Positions 51,388 to 61,005 of a stretch of DNA of 64,000 nt are shown here, piece by piece. The stretch's first letter is position 1. Every line of letters begins with the position of its first letter. The position numbers and the translations under genes were made by a program. The stretch spans positions 372,001 through 436,000 of the forward strand of contig NZ_JFFR01000027.1 of assembly GCF_000695685.1 (NCBI RefSeq). The letters are read 5' to 3'. The stretch comes from Vibrio fortis (GTDB lineage: Bacteria > Pseudomonadota > Gammaproteobacteria > Enterobacterales > Vibrionaceae). The notes under the pieces are model-generated. The model made no database searches. It saw only the letters and a program-made list of their open reading frames with translations, and had not been told where the DNA came from.

Positions 51388-51461
51388 TGGAGGCGCCTCC
51401 CGGAGTCGAACCGAGGTCCACGGATTTGCAATCCGCTGCATAGCCACTCTGCCAAGGCGCC
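51388..51461 (-). tRNA. tRNA-Cys(GCA), copy 2
   Basis: Identical in the 74-base mature sequence to copy 1. It follows tRNA-Leu by 53 bases in one transcript. Confidence 0.97.
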
Positions 51462-51514
51462 AAATTGTGCGAGTTTAAAGAGTTCGACTCTGTTCCCTCT
51501 TGCGAGTAAGTAGA

Positions 51515-51601
51515 TGGTGCCCCGGGCCGGACTTGAACCGGCACAGCGCGAACGCCGAGGGATTTTAAATCCCTTGTGTCTACCAATTCCACCACCAGGG
51601 C
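51515..51601 (-). tRNA. tRNA-Leu(UAA)
   Basis: 87 bases with encoded CCA, acceptor stem GCCCTGG/CCGGGGC, anticodon loop TTTAAAA (anticodon TAA), long variable arm as expected for leucine, and T loop GGTTCAAGTCC. Confidence 0.95.
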
Positions 51602-52230
51602 AACGCAATCATGCGATGGCAACACCATCTCTCATCGGCTTGTGCCGCGAGAACGAGACGTACTTTAACGGATTGAGCGGTGAGATCAATATAAATTTTA
51701 TCTTTTTAATTCAATTGCTTAAAAAGCAGTCCCTGCCGCGCAAATCATATGCAATCAGCACAACTATTACTCCAATAACTTAGTCATAACTTAAGCTATA
51801 CACCTTCTGCCACTCTCTATATCAATATCAATCATATTGGGCTCACAAAGTGTTCACTTGTTAATATACCTTCCATTCGAGTGAAACATTTTCTCTCTTA
51901 CCCTAACCGATTGTTCCATCATTTGATTTTTGGGTATGGCTTCTAAACCACTCCACTCCAAGTTGACACTTTGTTCACGCATTGCGCTTTTTATTTAGTT
52001 TTCAAAATACAAAAGTCTTTAAAATCAATAGCATAAGTGTTGGTTTGTTTTTTGCTCCGTAGTAAATAACGGCAAGCGTTCCAACATTAAAGTTTTATAA
52101 CGCACTCTGTGGAGCAATTGTCAAGATACAGGGGAAAAAGCAGTTAATGTGTTCAATGATGCCAAAGTCCAGTGTTCGCATCATTGGATACTTATATCCC
52201 CTTTGATCAACTTTCAATGAAAGAAGGTAG
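51602..52230. other. Intergenic region between tRNA-Leu and the DUF11-like gene
   Basis: 629 bases with no gene. The left end holds the tRNA promoter (51662-51689); the rest is AT-rich and should carry the promoter of the gene at 52231 (AGGTAG ribosome site). I see no repeat or terminator. Confidence 0.55.
51662..51689 (-). promoter_or_regulatory. Promoter of the tRNA-Leu/tRNA-Cys operon
   Basis: On the minus strand TTGATC, 16 bases, TAAAGT, then the same discriminator motif as tRNA-Cys 1 (ACGTCTCGTTCTCGC). Confidence 0.75.
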
Positions 52231-54858
52231 ATGATGGAACATTTAAATTACAACCGACATAAAAGGATATTCAACGTCATGTTGATAAGCGCTACTACCT
52301 TTTATGGCTTAACCATTGCTTCGCCTGCTAATGCATTGACGGAGCAACCTATTTATCCAGATCCAGCTAACTCAGCAAACAGTTGTATGGCAGATGCTTA
52401 CTTCGATACTGGTGGCTCCGGTCTCAAAGGTAATTTAGGCGACGCTCTAAACTGTACTGCGAATGACGTAGAGATTACGCAGGTAATTCCACAAGAGATA
52501 ATTCTCCCGGATGGCAGCAGTTCTGGGAATTTAACCTGTACCTTGGGAGAAACCTTTAAACTAAAAGCAGATATTCGCGTGCGAGCTAATGCAGCAGAAC
52601 GTTGGGATACCACCTTTTATGTACCTCGAAAAGAGAACGTCGATCCAGACGTAATATATCAAGATGGAGAAGCATGTAGTGTCCTATTGCCAGTGCCGAT
52701 TGGAACTAGCGGGTATGACCCTAGTTTTCTTGTTGCCCAGCAACTTGATGGAGACGCCTGTGGTGATATTAGAAAATCTGATTTAACTGCCGACGAGTAC
52801 ACCCTAAACGAGGCTGTTTTCGAAATCATCTGTGAAGATGACGACTTAGACGGACAAGCTGACTTCAACTACTGTGCGGCATGGGACAACATCGAACGCG
52901 ATAACTGTTCTGAAGACGGAACTTACCCAGGTCAAGTTCCAAACAACAAATCGAAATGTAAATGTGACAACTTCAACATCCCGGTATTCATTAAACCGAA
53001 TCCACCAACTGTGTTGAAATCAGTCGAGCCAGCTAGCAGTAATGAGCCGGCAGGTACATTCAAATATACGGTGACTATTACCAAGGCTGCAGGGTCTGCA
53101 GTTCAAATCACAAGCCTTGAAGATATCTATCGCTCAAGCACAGACGGTTCGATCTTAGAACAGTTCGATTTAACTGGTGGAGCAGACGACCAAGGTACGC
53201 TTAATCTGCTCGACTCTGGAGGTAACCTAAATACTTGTAAAACCCTCAGTTACCCAATCGTACTCACTGACGCGACTCCAAGTACCTCGTGTAGTTTTTA
53301 CGTCCAGATAAATGACGAAGACCTTCCAGATGATCCTGCCCCAACCACAGCAAACGCTGCGGGACAGCCTGAAGAGCTTTATGAAAACTTCATTCGCTTT
53401 AGCGCTACCGATAACGAAGGTCGTGGCACTGTAATAGGTGATGACACTTGTGACCCTACCGATGGAGATGCCACAAACGATTCTGGTAACTGTTCAAATG
53501 TCGTCACAGTTAAAATGATCAATGTTGACCCAGTTGTCGAGATTACTAAAACCCCGATCAGTGGGCCTGGTTTACGTAATGTTGCTGGCGCTTGGTACAT
53601 CGACAATGAAGGCCTTATTACCTATGAAGTTACAGTGACCAACTTGAGTACAGTTGACGCTGCGTGGGTGATTCAACTTATTGATGATAACGGGACACCA
53701 GGCAACTTGGCCGACGATATTGACCTATTGGCGGACGGCACAGGCACTCCAGCTTGTAGTACAGCTCCAGATAACCCTAATAGCGATACACCGTTAGCGA
53801 AAATGAACGGTTCCTTTACTTGTCAGTATACCGTCGATGTCACCGTTGCTGATGGCAGTACCTACACTAACACAGTGAAAGTCTACATCAATGACAACGA
53901 GGCTCGTGAAGCAAATGACATGGCCGTCGCGAGTGTGACTCGTGCCGAACCAATGATCTCGCTAATGAAGGATGTTGCTGTGTCTGTAGATGCGAATGTT
54001 CCGACACCCGCTATCGATTCAGGTTCGTTTATGCAATCTATCAACGTGGATGAACCTGGAGACGAAGTCGTTTACCGATTCACCATGACTAATGCGAATG
54101 CAGTAACCAAAGAAGACTTGACCGTAATTTCTTTGACCGATGACGTGCTGTTTAGCAGCGTGAGAGCAAGTGCATCTTCAACTCAACGAAGCGATGAGTG
54201 TTCATTCCCTCAAGTGGTTGCGTACGGCACGCCTTACGTATGTACCTTAGTCGCTGATGTAACGGGTAATGGTTCAAACGATCCAGATACCGTTTTCGAT
54301 GATACGTTCTTGCTAAATACGGCGTTCGTGACCGCCAAACGCGATCCGAATGATCCAAATGAACCTGAGACCAAATCGAACGAAGATACAGCTCAAGTTA
54401 ACTTCGATGATGTGCTTCCACAATTTGAAGCTAATTTCGGTTTCCATGCGAGCATATTTGTCAAACTAACCAATAGCAGTACCTTTGAAGACATAACCTT
54501 ACGCAAAATGTCGATCCGCGGAGTGGATATCCCTGACTCTGACAACCCTGGCGATGTTGATGCAGGTACATTGTTCAGAATCTTCGACGACTCGGGTACG
54601 AGCATAGAGGGTGTACTTGACTCTGCATTCCAACAACTGCTAGATGGTTACTGTAATGTTGGACAAACGATTCCTGCTGGTGAAACCTATGCTTGTTTCG
54701 TTCGTGTTCAACTGTTCAATGCTCTTGGCATATTCGACACCTTTAACGCATCTGGTGCAGCTGACGGTGTTGTTATAGAAGTACTTGATGATGACGGTAG
54801 TATTCGAGCTGCTGAGGTCGAAGTGACGGTTCAAACTCAAGATGTCATTCAGCCTTAA
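52231..54858 (+). CDS. Large secreted protein with DUF11-like repeats
   Basis: An 875-residue protein. The signal peptide is cut near residue 36 (SPANA). A Cys-containing N-terminal region (about 40-260) is followed by three DUF11/CARDB-like immunoglobulin repeats starting at PPTVLKSVEPASSNEPAG, VVEITKTPISGPG and MISLMKDVAVSVD, each ending in acidic DDNG/NDNE patches that could bind calcium, and a C-terminal domain (about 725-870). There is no lipobox, LPXTG, GlyGly-CTERM or barrel, so export beyond the periplasm is unproven. It is strongly acidic. It is convergent with the M11 protease gene. Function unknown. Confidence 0.82.
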   Translation: MMEHLNYNRHKRIFNVMLISATTFYGLTIASPANALTEQPIYPDPANSANSCMADAYFDTGGSGLKGNLGDALNCTANDVEITQVIPQEIILPDGSSSGNLTCTLGETFKLKADIRVRANAAERWDTTFYVPRKENVDPDVIYQDGEACSVLLPVPIGTSGYDPSFLVAQQLDGDACGDIRKSDLTADEYTLNEAVFEIICEDDDLDGQADFNYCAAWDNIERDNCSEDGTYPGQVPNNKSKCKCDNFNIPVFIKPNPPTVLKSVEPASSNEPAGTFKYTVTITKAAGSAVQITSLEDIYRSSTDGSILEQFDLTGGADDQGTLNLLDSGGNLNTCKTLSYPIVLTDATPSTSCSFYVQINDEDLPDDPAPTTANAAGQPEELYENFIRFSATDNEGRGTVIGDDTCDPTDGDATNDSGNCSNVVTVKMINVDPVVEITKTPISGPGLRNVAGAWYIDNEGLITYEVTVTNLSTVDAAWVIQLIDDNGTPGNLADDIDLLADGTGTPACSTAPDNPNSDTPLAKMNGSFTCQYTVDVTVADGSTYTNTVKVYINDNEAREANDMAVASVTRAEPMISLMKDVAVSVDANVPTPAIDSGSFMQSINVDEPGDEVVYRFTMTNANAVTKEDLTVISLTDDVLFSSVRASASSTQRSDECSFPQVVAYGTPYVCTLVADVTGNGSNDPDTVFDDTFLLNTAFVTAKRDPNDPNEPETKSNEDTAQVNFDDVLPQFEANFGFHASIFVKLTNSSTFEDITLRKMSIRGVDIPDSDNPGDVDAGTLFRIFDDSGTSIEGVLDSAFQQLLDGYCNVGQTIPAGETYACFVRVQLFNALGIFDTFNASGAADGVVIEVLDDDGSIRAAEVEVTVQTQDVIQP

Positions 54859-54900
54859 TGTTTGAAGACACTATAAATCACTAAGACTCACCTAAAACGA

Positions 54901-54931
54901 AACGCCAGTCATTTCTGACTGGCGTTTTTAT
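54901..54931. terminator. Bidirectional terminator
   Basis: AACGCCAGTCA and TGACTGGCGTT around TTTC with A and T runs, between the DUF11-like gene and the protease gene. Confidence 0.92.
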
Positions 54932-54961
54932 TATCGAAAGCGCGGTGAGCCGCTGTATTCT

Positions 54962-57649
54962 TTACTTATTTTTTCCTTTACCTTTACTACCTGTAGAGGT
55001 GTCCGAATCAGAGCTATCAAAACCAATACTCACCGACGCAGAAGCCGTGTTCACACCATCACTAATAGTGTAACTAAAACTATCGCTGCCCTTGAAGTTT
55101 TTCGCTGGCGAATAATACAACTGGCCATTAGATGTAATTTGAACCGTTCCTTTCGAACCTTGGGTCACTGAGATAACCTCTAGCGTATCGTTCTCAGGAT
55201 CACTGTCATTCATCAGTACGTCGATAGTCACTGGAGCTTTGGATGTTAGTGTCACCGTATCATTTATAGCGATAGGTGCGCCATTTTCCATCACCGGAGA
55301 TACAATACTCACACTCACGACTTGGTCAGTATTCAAGTTTAAATCCGCAGAATGTATCGCATAGATTGAAACGCCATAAATACCATCAATGGCTTCCGGG
55401 CTCGAGGTAACATTCATCGTAATTGATTGGGTTTCACCAGGTATCAAAGTAACAGAACCACTGTTCGCGCTCCATCCACTTGGGACATCTGCCGATATCG
55501 TGACATTAGCATCGTCACAAGTTGTGCTATCTTGGCTGGTGACCGTCGCTGTATAGCTTACCGTACTGCCAGGCTCAAAACCCCCGTTTTGGTTGGTAGA
55601 CAGGATGAGAGATGGCGCCGACAACAAGCAAGCTTCTAACGCGGATTCAACCACATAGTTTGCTGTAGTGCTCGCCTTATAACTACTATCACTAACATTT
55701 TCCACGTTGAATGTAATCACATAGCTTCCATCTACCGCTGCTTGATCCGAGGTTACATCAACGTAGACTGTATCACTCATGCCCGGAGCCAAATTTAGCT
55801 CAGATACCGTTGTATCCCATCCATTTGAAGCACTGGCCTCAATAATGAAGTTCGATGTTACGCATCCTTGTTCATCATTGTTAGTTACCGTAACGGAATA
55901 ACCCACTGTGCTACCAGGCTCTACGCCTGTTTCTTGATTGGAAACAACAGCAATACTTGGTGTGCTTAGCACACACACTGGCTCCGCAAAGCTAACATGG
56001 ACACTGGCACCTGTACTATCAGCCCATTCGGTCGTAATACTAATACCCGCTTCAATATCCTCATACGTATTTCCCGCTACCAAAGCCGCATCAATAAGGT
56101 CTGAGTTCACACTGTTAGGCGTCATATCAAGCAGTTGGACACTACTAAGATCATCTCCAGTCACAGCGTGGAAGACAACCCCATCCGTTATTCCAGTTTG
56201 CCCTTCAAGAAAACTATCGAAACCAATAGGTTGACGATATTCAATGTAGTACCACAGAGGTTGTCCTGACGCCTCATCAGTTCCGCGTTTTATCCTTAGG
56301 CCTTTCGCCGCACCTGCTGGTGCCGTTTCATAGGGTTCCAAAGAGTAACTGCCACTAGTGGTAACCGTAACGACCTCTTGTTCTGAGGGTTTAATCCAGC
56401 CTAATTGTTCTTTATTAAAGGCATTAAAATGACCGTTGGATGTCCCCATAATGTCCAGTGTGTCACCGTATGAATAGTTGTAACACGTACCACCAACGGT
56501 ATTTGTGCCGCACTCAAGTGCTTGAGCATGATGGAGACCAAAGTTGTGACCTAATTCGTGGCCAATCGTGTTCAATCGAAATGCACCATTAATCCACGCT
56601 CTAGAAGGGTTGCCACCAACAGTACCCATACCAGACCAACCACAGTTATCTACTTTTGGGTAAATATAGACCTTACGTAAGTAGCTAGACGTATCAATCC
56701 CATCTGCTTCCGCTGCGGCGTTGATGTAACTTTCAAAGCCTTTGTAATCACAACTGCTATTGAGCGGCAACGTGTAGTAACCGCGCACATCACCACTCAA
56801 CCAGGTTTGACCGAAAGAGTTCTCTTTAACGAAGTCGTTAACCTTCCCAAAAATCATGTCTTGAACTTGATCAATAGTCCATGGTTGTTGTGGATTGTCC
56901 TGAAAATTAACTAGAAGCACTAACGTGCGCTGATCGCCAAAAGTATTTGATAGTGAGGCTGAACTAGTAACTGTAGCTGTTGTGGTGCTGTCTTGCGCTA
57001 AAATAGCTAGACCATCCACCTCATCGCTTACTACGAAAGCATCAGACTTATCAGCTACATTGCTGAACTTCCAACCACGTACACGCACTTTTGTACCCGA
57101 TCGAATAGTGTTGAATCTTGACTGGAAAGAACCGTAAACCTCAACAAAGCCCTGTGAAGTATTTAGTACGTGTCGAAGACGGCTCTTACTGTGATCTTCG
57201 TAATCTTCGTAAAAGACTTCAAATTCGCCCTCTAGCGTTTGCTCCAGCTCAAGCATGGCTTGGACTTTTTCAGGCATACCTTTACGAGCTTTTGTATTCA
57301 AAGCAACTTTAGCTACTGCACTCGGTTCTAGCTCAAGCAGCTCAGAGAGCAACGCTTGACGATCGTGGGCAAGTGAAATCATTTGCTCTAAATAGAGGCG
57401 TTTATTGTCCGCCGATCCACCACGATAACCAATCATAGCTTGCTTTAATTTGTCGGTATTATCTTGGGCTTGACGGAATTTTTGTTTAACAGTAGACGAA
57501 ACCGTTTTTTCTTGTTGAATCAGATAGCTATGCGGAACATGTTGCGAATTATCCGCCGCACTGGATGAAAAAGATAAGAGGCCAATAACAGCCATTATTG
57601 ATAGTTTAAACGTACTGGAAGTAACGGTATTAAAATGGGTATTAAACAT
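54962..57649 (-). CDS. Secreted M11 (gametolysin-like) zinc metalloprotease
   Basis: An 895-residue protein. Signal peptide near 1-33 (LLSFSSSAA), propeptide-like region to about 215, catalytic domain with the metzincin motif HELGHNFGLHH near residue 362 and Met-turn DIMGTSN, as in peptidase family M11. Then two NPCBM/NEW3-like beta-sandwich repeats (each opening with xxPSxxxxxNQxxGxEPGSTVxY), a cadherin/Ig-like domain (NDSDPENDTLEVISV) and a short tail GSKGKGKNK. The start is uncertain: ATG 57649 gives the best signal peptide, 57682 and 57733 are longer options with no ribosome site. A secreted virulence or degradative role is inferred. Confidence 0.87.
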   Translation of the reverse strand: MFNTHFNTVTSSTFKLSIMAVIGLLSFSSSAADNSQHVPHSYLIQQEKTVSSTVKQKFRQAQDNTDKLKQAMIGYRGGSADNKRLYLEQMISLAHDRQALLSELLELEPSAVAKVALNTKARKGMPEKVQAMLELEQTLEGEFEVFYEDYEDHSKSRLRHVLNTSQGFVEVYGSFQSRFNTIRSGTKVRVRGWKFSNVADKSDAFVVSDEVDGLAILAQDSTTTATVTSSASLSNTFGDQRTLVLLVNFQDNPQQPWTIDQVQDMIFGKVNDFVKENSFGQTWLSGDVRGYYTLPLNSSCDYKGFESYINAAAEADGIDTSSYLRKVYIYPKVDNCGWSGMGTVGGNPSRAWINGAFRLNTIGHELGHNFGLHHAQALECGTNTVGGTCYNYSYGDTLDIMGTSNGHFNAFNKEQLGWIKPSEQEVVTVTTSGSYSLEPYETAPAGAAKGLRIKRGTDEASGQPLWYYIEYRQPIGFDSFLEGQTGITDGVVFHAVTGDDLSSVQLLDMTPNSVNSDLIDAALVAGNTYEDIEAGISITTEWADSTGASVHVSFAEPVCVLSTPSIAVVSNQETGVEPGSTVGYSVTVTNNDEQGCVTSNFIIEASASNGWDTTVSELNLAPGMSDTVYVDVTSDQAAVDGSYVITFNVENVSDSSYKASTTANYVVESALEACLLSAPSLILSTNQNGGFEPGSTVSYTATVTSQDSTTCDDANVTISADVPSGWSANSGSVTLIPGETQSITMNVTSSPEAIDGIYGVSIYAIHSADLNLNTDQVVSVSIVSPVMENGAPIAINDTVTLTSKAPVTIDVLMNDSDPENDTLEVISVTQGSKGTVQITSNGQLYYSPAKNFKGSDSFSYTISDGVNTASASVSIGFDSSDSDTSTGSKGKGKNK

Positions 57650-58407
57650 ACTTAATATCTTATGTATTTTATCTTTGGTCATAATTTTTGCGCAGCAGAG
57701 GTCCGCGGTCGTGACGATCGCTAAATAAATCATGGGCGCAAGTAGTTAACCTAAACGCATGAATTTAAATTCATTTCGATGAGGCTACAAACGTTGAAGG
57801 TGAGTAATAAACACTAAAGTTAGGATTAAAAGGCATCTAGAATTTAGTCAAAACTGTGCCATGCCTTTTAACAAACGTTAAAAAACAAGAAATCTAAAAT
57901 AGTCATTTATCATTTAAGTTAAACTTGTATTAGCAACACAAGATAAATCATTGAATCGTATGCAATAAATTAACCCCTCCCTTATATTTTCAACCCAAGT
58001 TGATTTTTAAAAATAACATCCTACAAACGCAGAGGTTAAATTTCAACCAAAAATAATTCATTTTCACAGTGAGATCACTCAATATCATTTAAAACATGAA
58101 TATAAATATCAATTTAAATTACAAAGTAAAGCTCCCGTTATAATATAAACACAGTTGAATAAAAAACTGTCACTTTAGTATAGACATGATACAAGTGAAT
58201 GAAAAACAACAATTTTAATTAATAAAGAGCCAGTTATCATTGTTCTATGGAGAAAAATATATGTGCATGGTCTCATTTCAACTTTATAACCATAAACCTA
58301 GTTCTCAGATCCTAGCTAAAGAAAATCCTAAGGTTAGAAACTCGGAAGTCTTAGATATAATAAAAGGCAACTCACATAAGTTGCCTTATAAAATCATGAA
58401 AACGTTA
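57650..58407. other. AT-rich intergenic region
   Basis: 758 bases without a supported gene (the N-terminal extensions of the protease frame reach 57733). Very AT-rich. The terminator at 58364-58387 lies at its right end. Confidence 0.6.
58364..58387 (-). terminator. Terminator of the DsbA-like gene
   Basis: AAGGCAACT and AGTTGCCTT with a six-base loop; TTTTATT follows on the minus strand. Confidence 0.85.
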
Positions 58408-59193
58408 TTATTTTTTGTCGTCATTCGCTAACTGATCAAATATTGACTCAAAAACCTCATACCTTTGTGCACCTACCACTATTTGTGGTTCTATAAGTTG
58501 ATCATTTTCAATGCGACCAATTAAGAAACTTGGTGTACCGCGAATACCTAAAGATCTTCCCAACGTCAGATCTCGCTCAACTTTGCTTTCAATAGACTTA
58601 TCTATCAAGCACTTATTAAAATCATCGATATTCAAAGACAAATCTGATGCAGCTTGTTGATAGAACTCGTTGCCCAAGTTTTTCATGTTTTCAAACAGCA
58701 TGTCACGCATCGGCCAATAGGCATTCTGTTGTAAACTGCACATCGCTGCAATCGCTGCACCCTTAGCCTTAGAATGAAAACTCAACGGGAAATCTCTCGC
58801 TATGTATTGAACCTTTCCGTTATCAATATAATTTTCTTTGAGCTGTAAAAAAGCAGTTTCCTTGAATCGTTTGCAATAAGGACATTGGAAATCAGAGAAT
58901 TCAACAATTGCAATCTGTGCATCTTTACTTCCAAGAAATGGAAGCGTACCACCTTCGGTAAAGTTTGGTTGGTTTGGCAAAGATGGTGGTTCTTTCTTAG
59001 GAGGGTTAAATGCCAAATTTTTCATTTCTTTTACTTCATCTTCTATCTTACCTACTTCTTCTGTTAGTTGTTGAATCTCCTTCTTTAATAATTCAATTTC
59101 TGATTTTAGCTTATCTTCTTCGTCCGACTGACACCCAGTTAAGAGCTGAAGAAATACTAAAGGTATGACGATTCTTACAGCTTGTATAAACAT
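58408..59193 (-). CDS. DsbA-like thiol oxidoreductase lipoprotein
   Basis: A 261-residue protein. Lipoprotein signal with lipobox LTGC (about 18-21), a coiled-coil of about 40 residues (KSEIELLKKEIQQLTEEVGK), a linker, then a thioredoxin-fold DsbA/DSBA-like domain with the active site FQCPYCKRF (CPYC) and cis-Pro in RGTPSFLIG. It resembles the BdbD/DsbG-like soluble group. The coiled-coil stalk would hold the oxidoreductase away from the membrane, probably as an oligomer. It stands alone in an AT-rich stretch, perhaps acquired. Confidence 0.88.
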   Translation of the reverse strand: MFIQAVRIVIPLVFLQLLTGCQSDEEDKLKSEIELLKKEIQQLTEEVGKIEDEVKEMKNLAFNPPKKEPPSLPNQPNFTEGGTLPFLGSKDAQIAIVEFSDFQCPYCKRFKETAFLQLKENYIDNGKVQYIARDFPLSFHSKAKGAAIAAMCSLQQNAYWPMRDMLFENMKNLGNEFYQQAASDLSLNIDDFNKCLIDKSIESKVERDLTLGRSLGIRGTPSFLIGRIENDQLIEPQIVVGAQRYEVFESIFDQLANDDKK

Positions 59194-59746
59194 ATCACAT
59201 CCTCACTATGAACAAGCATGAATATTAAATTCATGCTTTTATTTCATTAGTTAAAAGATTTGCTGAGATGCAGTGGAGAGAATAAGCCCGTTCCATAAAT
59301 AGTAAATACTTTAATTATCATTAATAACAACAAACTATAGAGTTGCATACAGTCCAGATATCAATCATTTAAATAACTATGAACACTGACGAACAAACAG
59401 CAATATCTTTCACAATGATAAAAAGTATTGTAAAAGGCCTTATATAAGTCAATTCGGCTAACACTGTGGTTACGATAAATAGTCACATTATTTTCATTTA
59501 AATCAATGTGAGATAAGAACATGTATTTAAGGTAATATTTTTCCAAATAAGATTCATTGTTACAAAAAATGCTTTTTTTGATACAACACTTTGTTTTACA
59601 AACCGATAGGGGAAAATCAGAAAATATGCTGTCTGATCGGCCCCCATATAGAGTCATTATCCCGTGATCAAAGCTCGGTGTGTCGTTTAATACTTAAAAA
59701 CAATGGAGCCGGCATACATATCTAATGTAAATTCAGCTCAAGCGAA
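59194..59746. other. AT-rich intergenic region downstream of cydX
   Basis: 553 bases. A 98-residue frame (59361-59657, minus) is present but unsupported. No ybgE gene follows cydX, unlike in many gammaproteobacteria. Confidence 0.5.
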
Positions 59747-59848
59747 TCACTCACTCTTGTTTTCGATCTGCTTCTCTAACCCAACCAGATTTAAAACGGT
59801 GAATGCTGACGCTAACATCAGACCCAAAATCCAAACAAAGTACCACAT
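59747..59848 (-). CDS. cydX: Cytochrome bd oxidase small subunit CydX
   Basis: A 33-residue single-helix protein, MWYFVWILGLMLASAFTVLN followed by a short acidic-basic tail ending NKSE. The MWYFxWILG start is diagnostic of CydX, which stabilises the heme b595/d site of cytochrome bd. It lies eight bases after cydB and has a perfect AGGAGG ribosome site. Too short for most automatic calls. Confidence 0.95.
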   Translation of the reverse strand: MWYFVWILGLMLASAFTVLNLVGLEKQIENKSE

Positions 59849-59856
59849 AGTGCCTC

Positions 59857-60993
59857 CTAATAGAGTGAATGACTGTTTCGTTCAACATATTGGTTATCGA
59901 GCCTACCGCGCATGGTGCGATAACTAAATGCCGTGTAACCAAGAATGATTGGAACCATAACAAAGGCAACGCCCGTCATGATATTGAGTGTCAGTTCGCT
60001 TGAAGTCGCATCCCATAACGTCAGGCTGTGATTGGTATTGAAGCTCGATGGCACAACAAACGGAAACATAGTGAAACCGGCCGTTAATACAATAGAGGCA
60101 CTGGTTAAGCTAGAGCTGACAAATGCCATCAGGTCTTTCGATAGCCTGATACAGAAGAACGTCACAACAGGAAACGCGACACTGCCAATAGGTGCAAACC
60201 ACATCCATGTGTACGTCTCGAAGTTACTTAACCATAACCCAGCACCTGCAATTACCGTTTTGTTTAGAGGGTTTGATTCACCATTATGATCAAGCAAACC
60301 AACCACTTGATAGCCCATAAGGTCATCAAGCACCAACCCACCAATCACCATCAAGATGAATACTGCCCACGCACTCATCTGGCCGACAGTTCGCGCTTTA
60401 CCATAAATAGTGTGCTTAGTCTTCAGCAATAGCCAAGTGCTCCCCTGCAGTAGTGACATTGTCACGGCCACAATGCCACTCAGTAAACTAAACGGGTTAA
60501 TCAAGTCCAAAAAGCTTCCGTGATAAGTCACCATTAGTAAGCTGTTTAATGAGAAGGATATCCCTTGTAATAGGTTACCGAAAGCAACACCAAACAACAG
60601 TGGTGGGAATACACCAGCAAAAGCAATCGCGTAGTCACACACACCTCTCCATTGTTGGCTTTCTACTTTGGCGCGATATTCAAGTGCAAGCGGACGTAGC
60701 CACAAACCAATCAAAACTAAGTACATAGCGATGTATAGGCTCGAAAATACTGTCGAGTAAACTAGAGGCCATGCCGCAAACAGCGCACCACCCGCCGTGA
60801 TCAGCCACACTTGATTCCCGTCCCAATGCGGTGCAATGGAGTTAATCATCACGCGCCGCTCTGTGTCGGTTTTACCAATAATAGGTAATAAAGCACCAAC
60901 ACCCATATCGAACCCATCGGTGACCATAAAACCAATCAACAACACACCGATCAGCACCCACCAGATCATTTTTAACGTTTCATATTCAAACAT
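59857..60993 (-). CDS. cydB: Cytochrome bd ubiquinol oxidase subunit II
   Basis: A 378-residue membrane protein, same length as E. coli CydB (379), with the N-terminal block MFEYETLKMIWWVLIGVLLI, GFDMGVGALLP and HWDGNQVWLI. It forms the heterodimer with CydA. It starts 12 bases after cydA and is followed by cydX. Confidence 0.96.
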   Translation of the reverse strand: MFEYETLKMIWWVLIGVLLIGFMVTDGFDMGVGALLPIIGKTDTERRVMINSIAPHWDGNQVWLITAGGALFAAWPLVYSTVFSSLYIAMYLVLIGLWLRPLALEYRAKVESQQWRGVCDYAIAFAGVFPPLLFGVAFGNLLQGISFSLNSLLMVTYHGSFLDLINPFSLLSGIVAVTMSLLQGSTWLLLKTKHTIYGKARTVGQMSAWAVFILMVIGGLVLDDLMGYQVVGLLDHNGESNPLNKTVIAGAGLWLSNFETYTWMWFAPIGSVAFPVVTFFCIRLSKDLMAFVSSSLTSASIVLTAGFTMFPFVVPSSFNTNHSLTLWDATSSELTLNIMTGVAFVMVPIILGYTAFSYRTMRGRLDNQYVERNSHSLY

Positions 60994-61005
60994 AACGACT
61001 CCACT

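Noticed and set aside
51254..51628. Reading frames across the tRNA-Cys/tRNA-Leu genes
   Set aside because: They are translations of tRNA sequence, not proteins.
58240..58431. 63-residue frame on the plus strand before the DsbA-like gene
   Set aside because: It runs through the terminator hairpin and into the end of the DsbA-like gene on the other strand, with no family features.
59361..59657. 98-residue Cys-rich frame on the minus strand
   Set aside because: AT-rich context, poor ribosome site, odd composition and no recognisable motif. It may be chance; kept out of the gene list.
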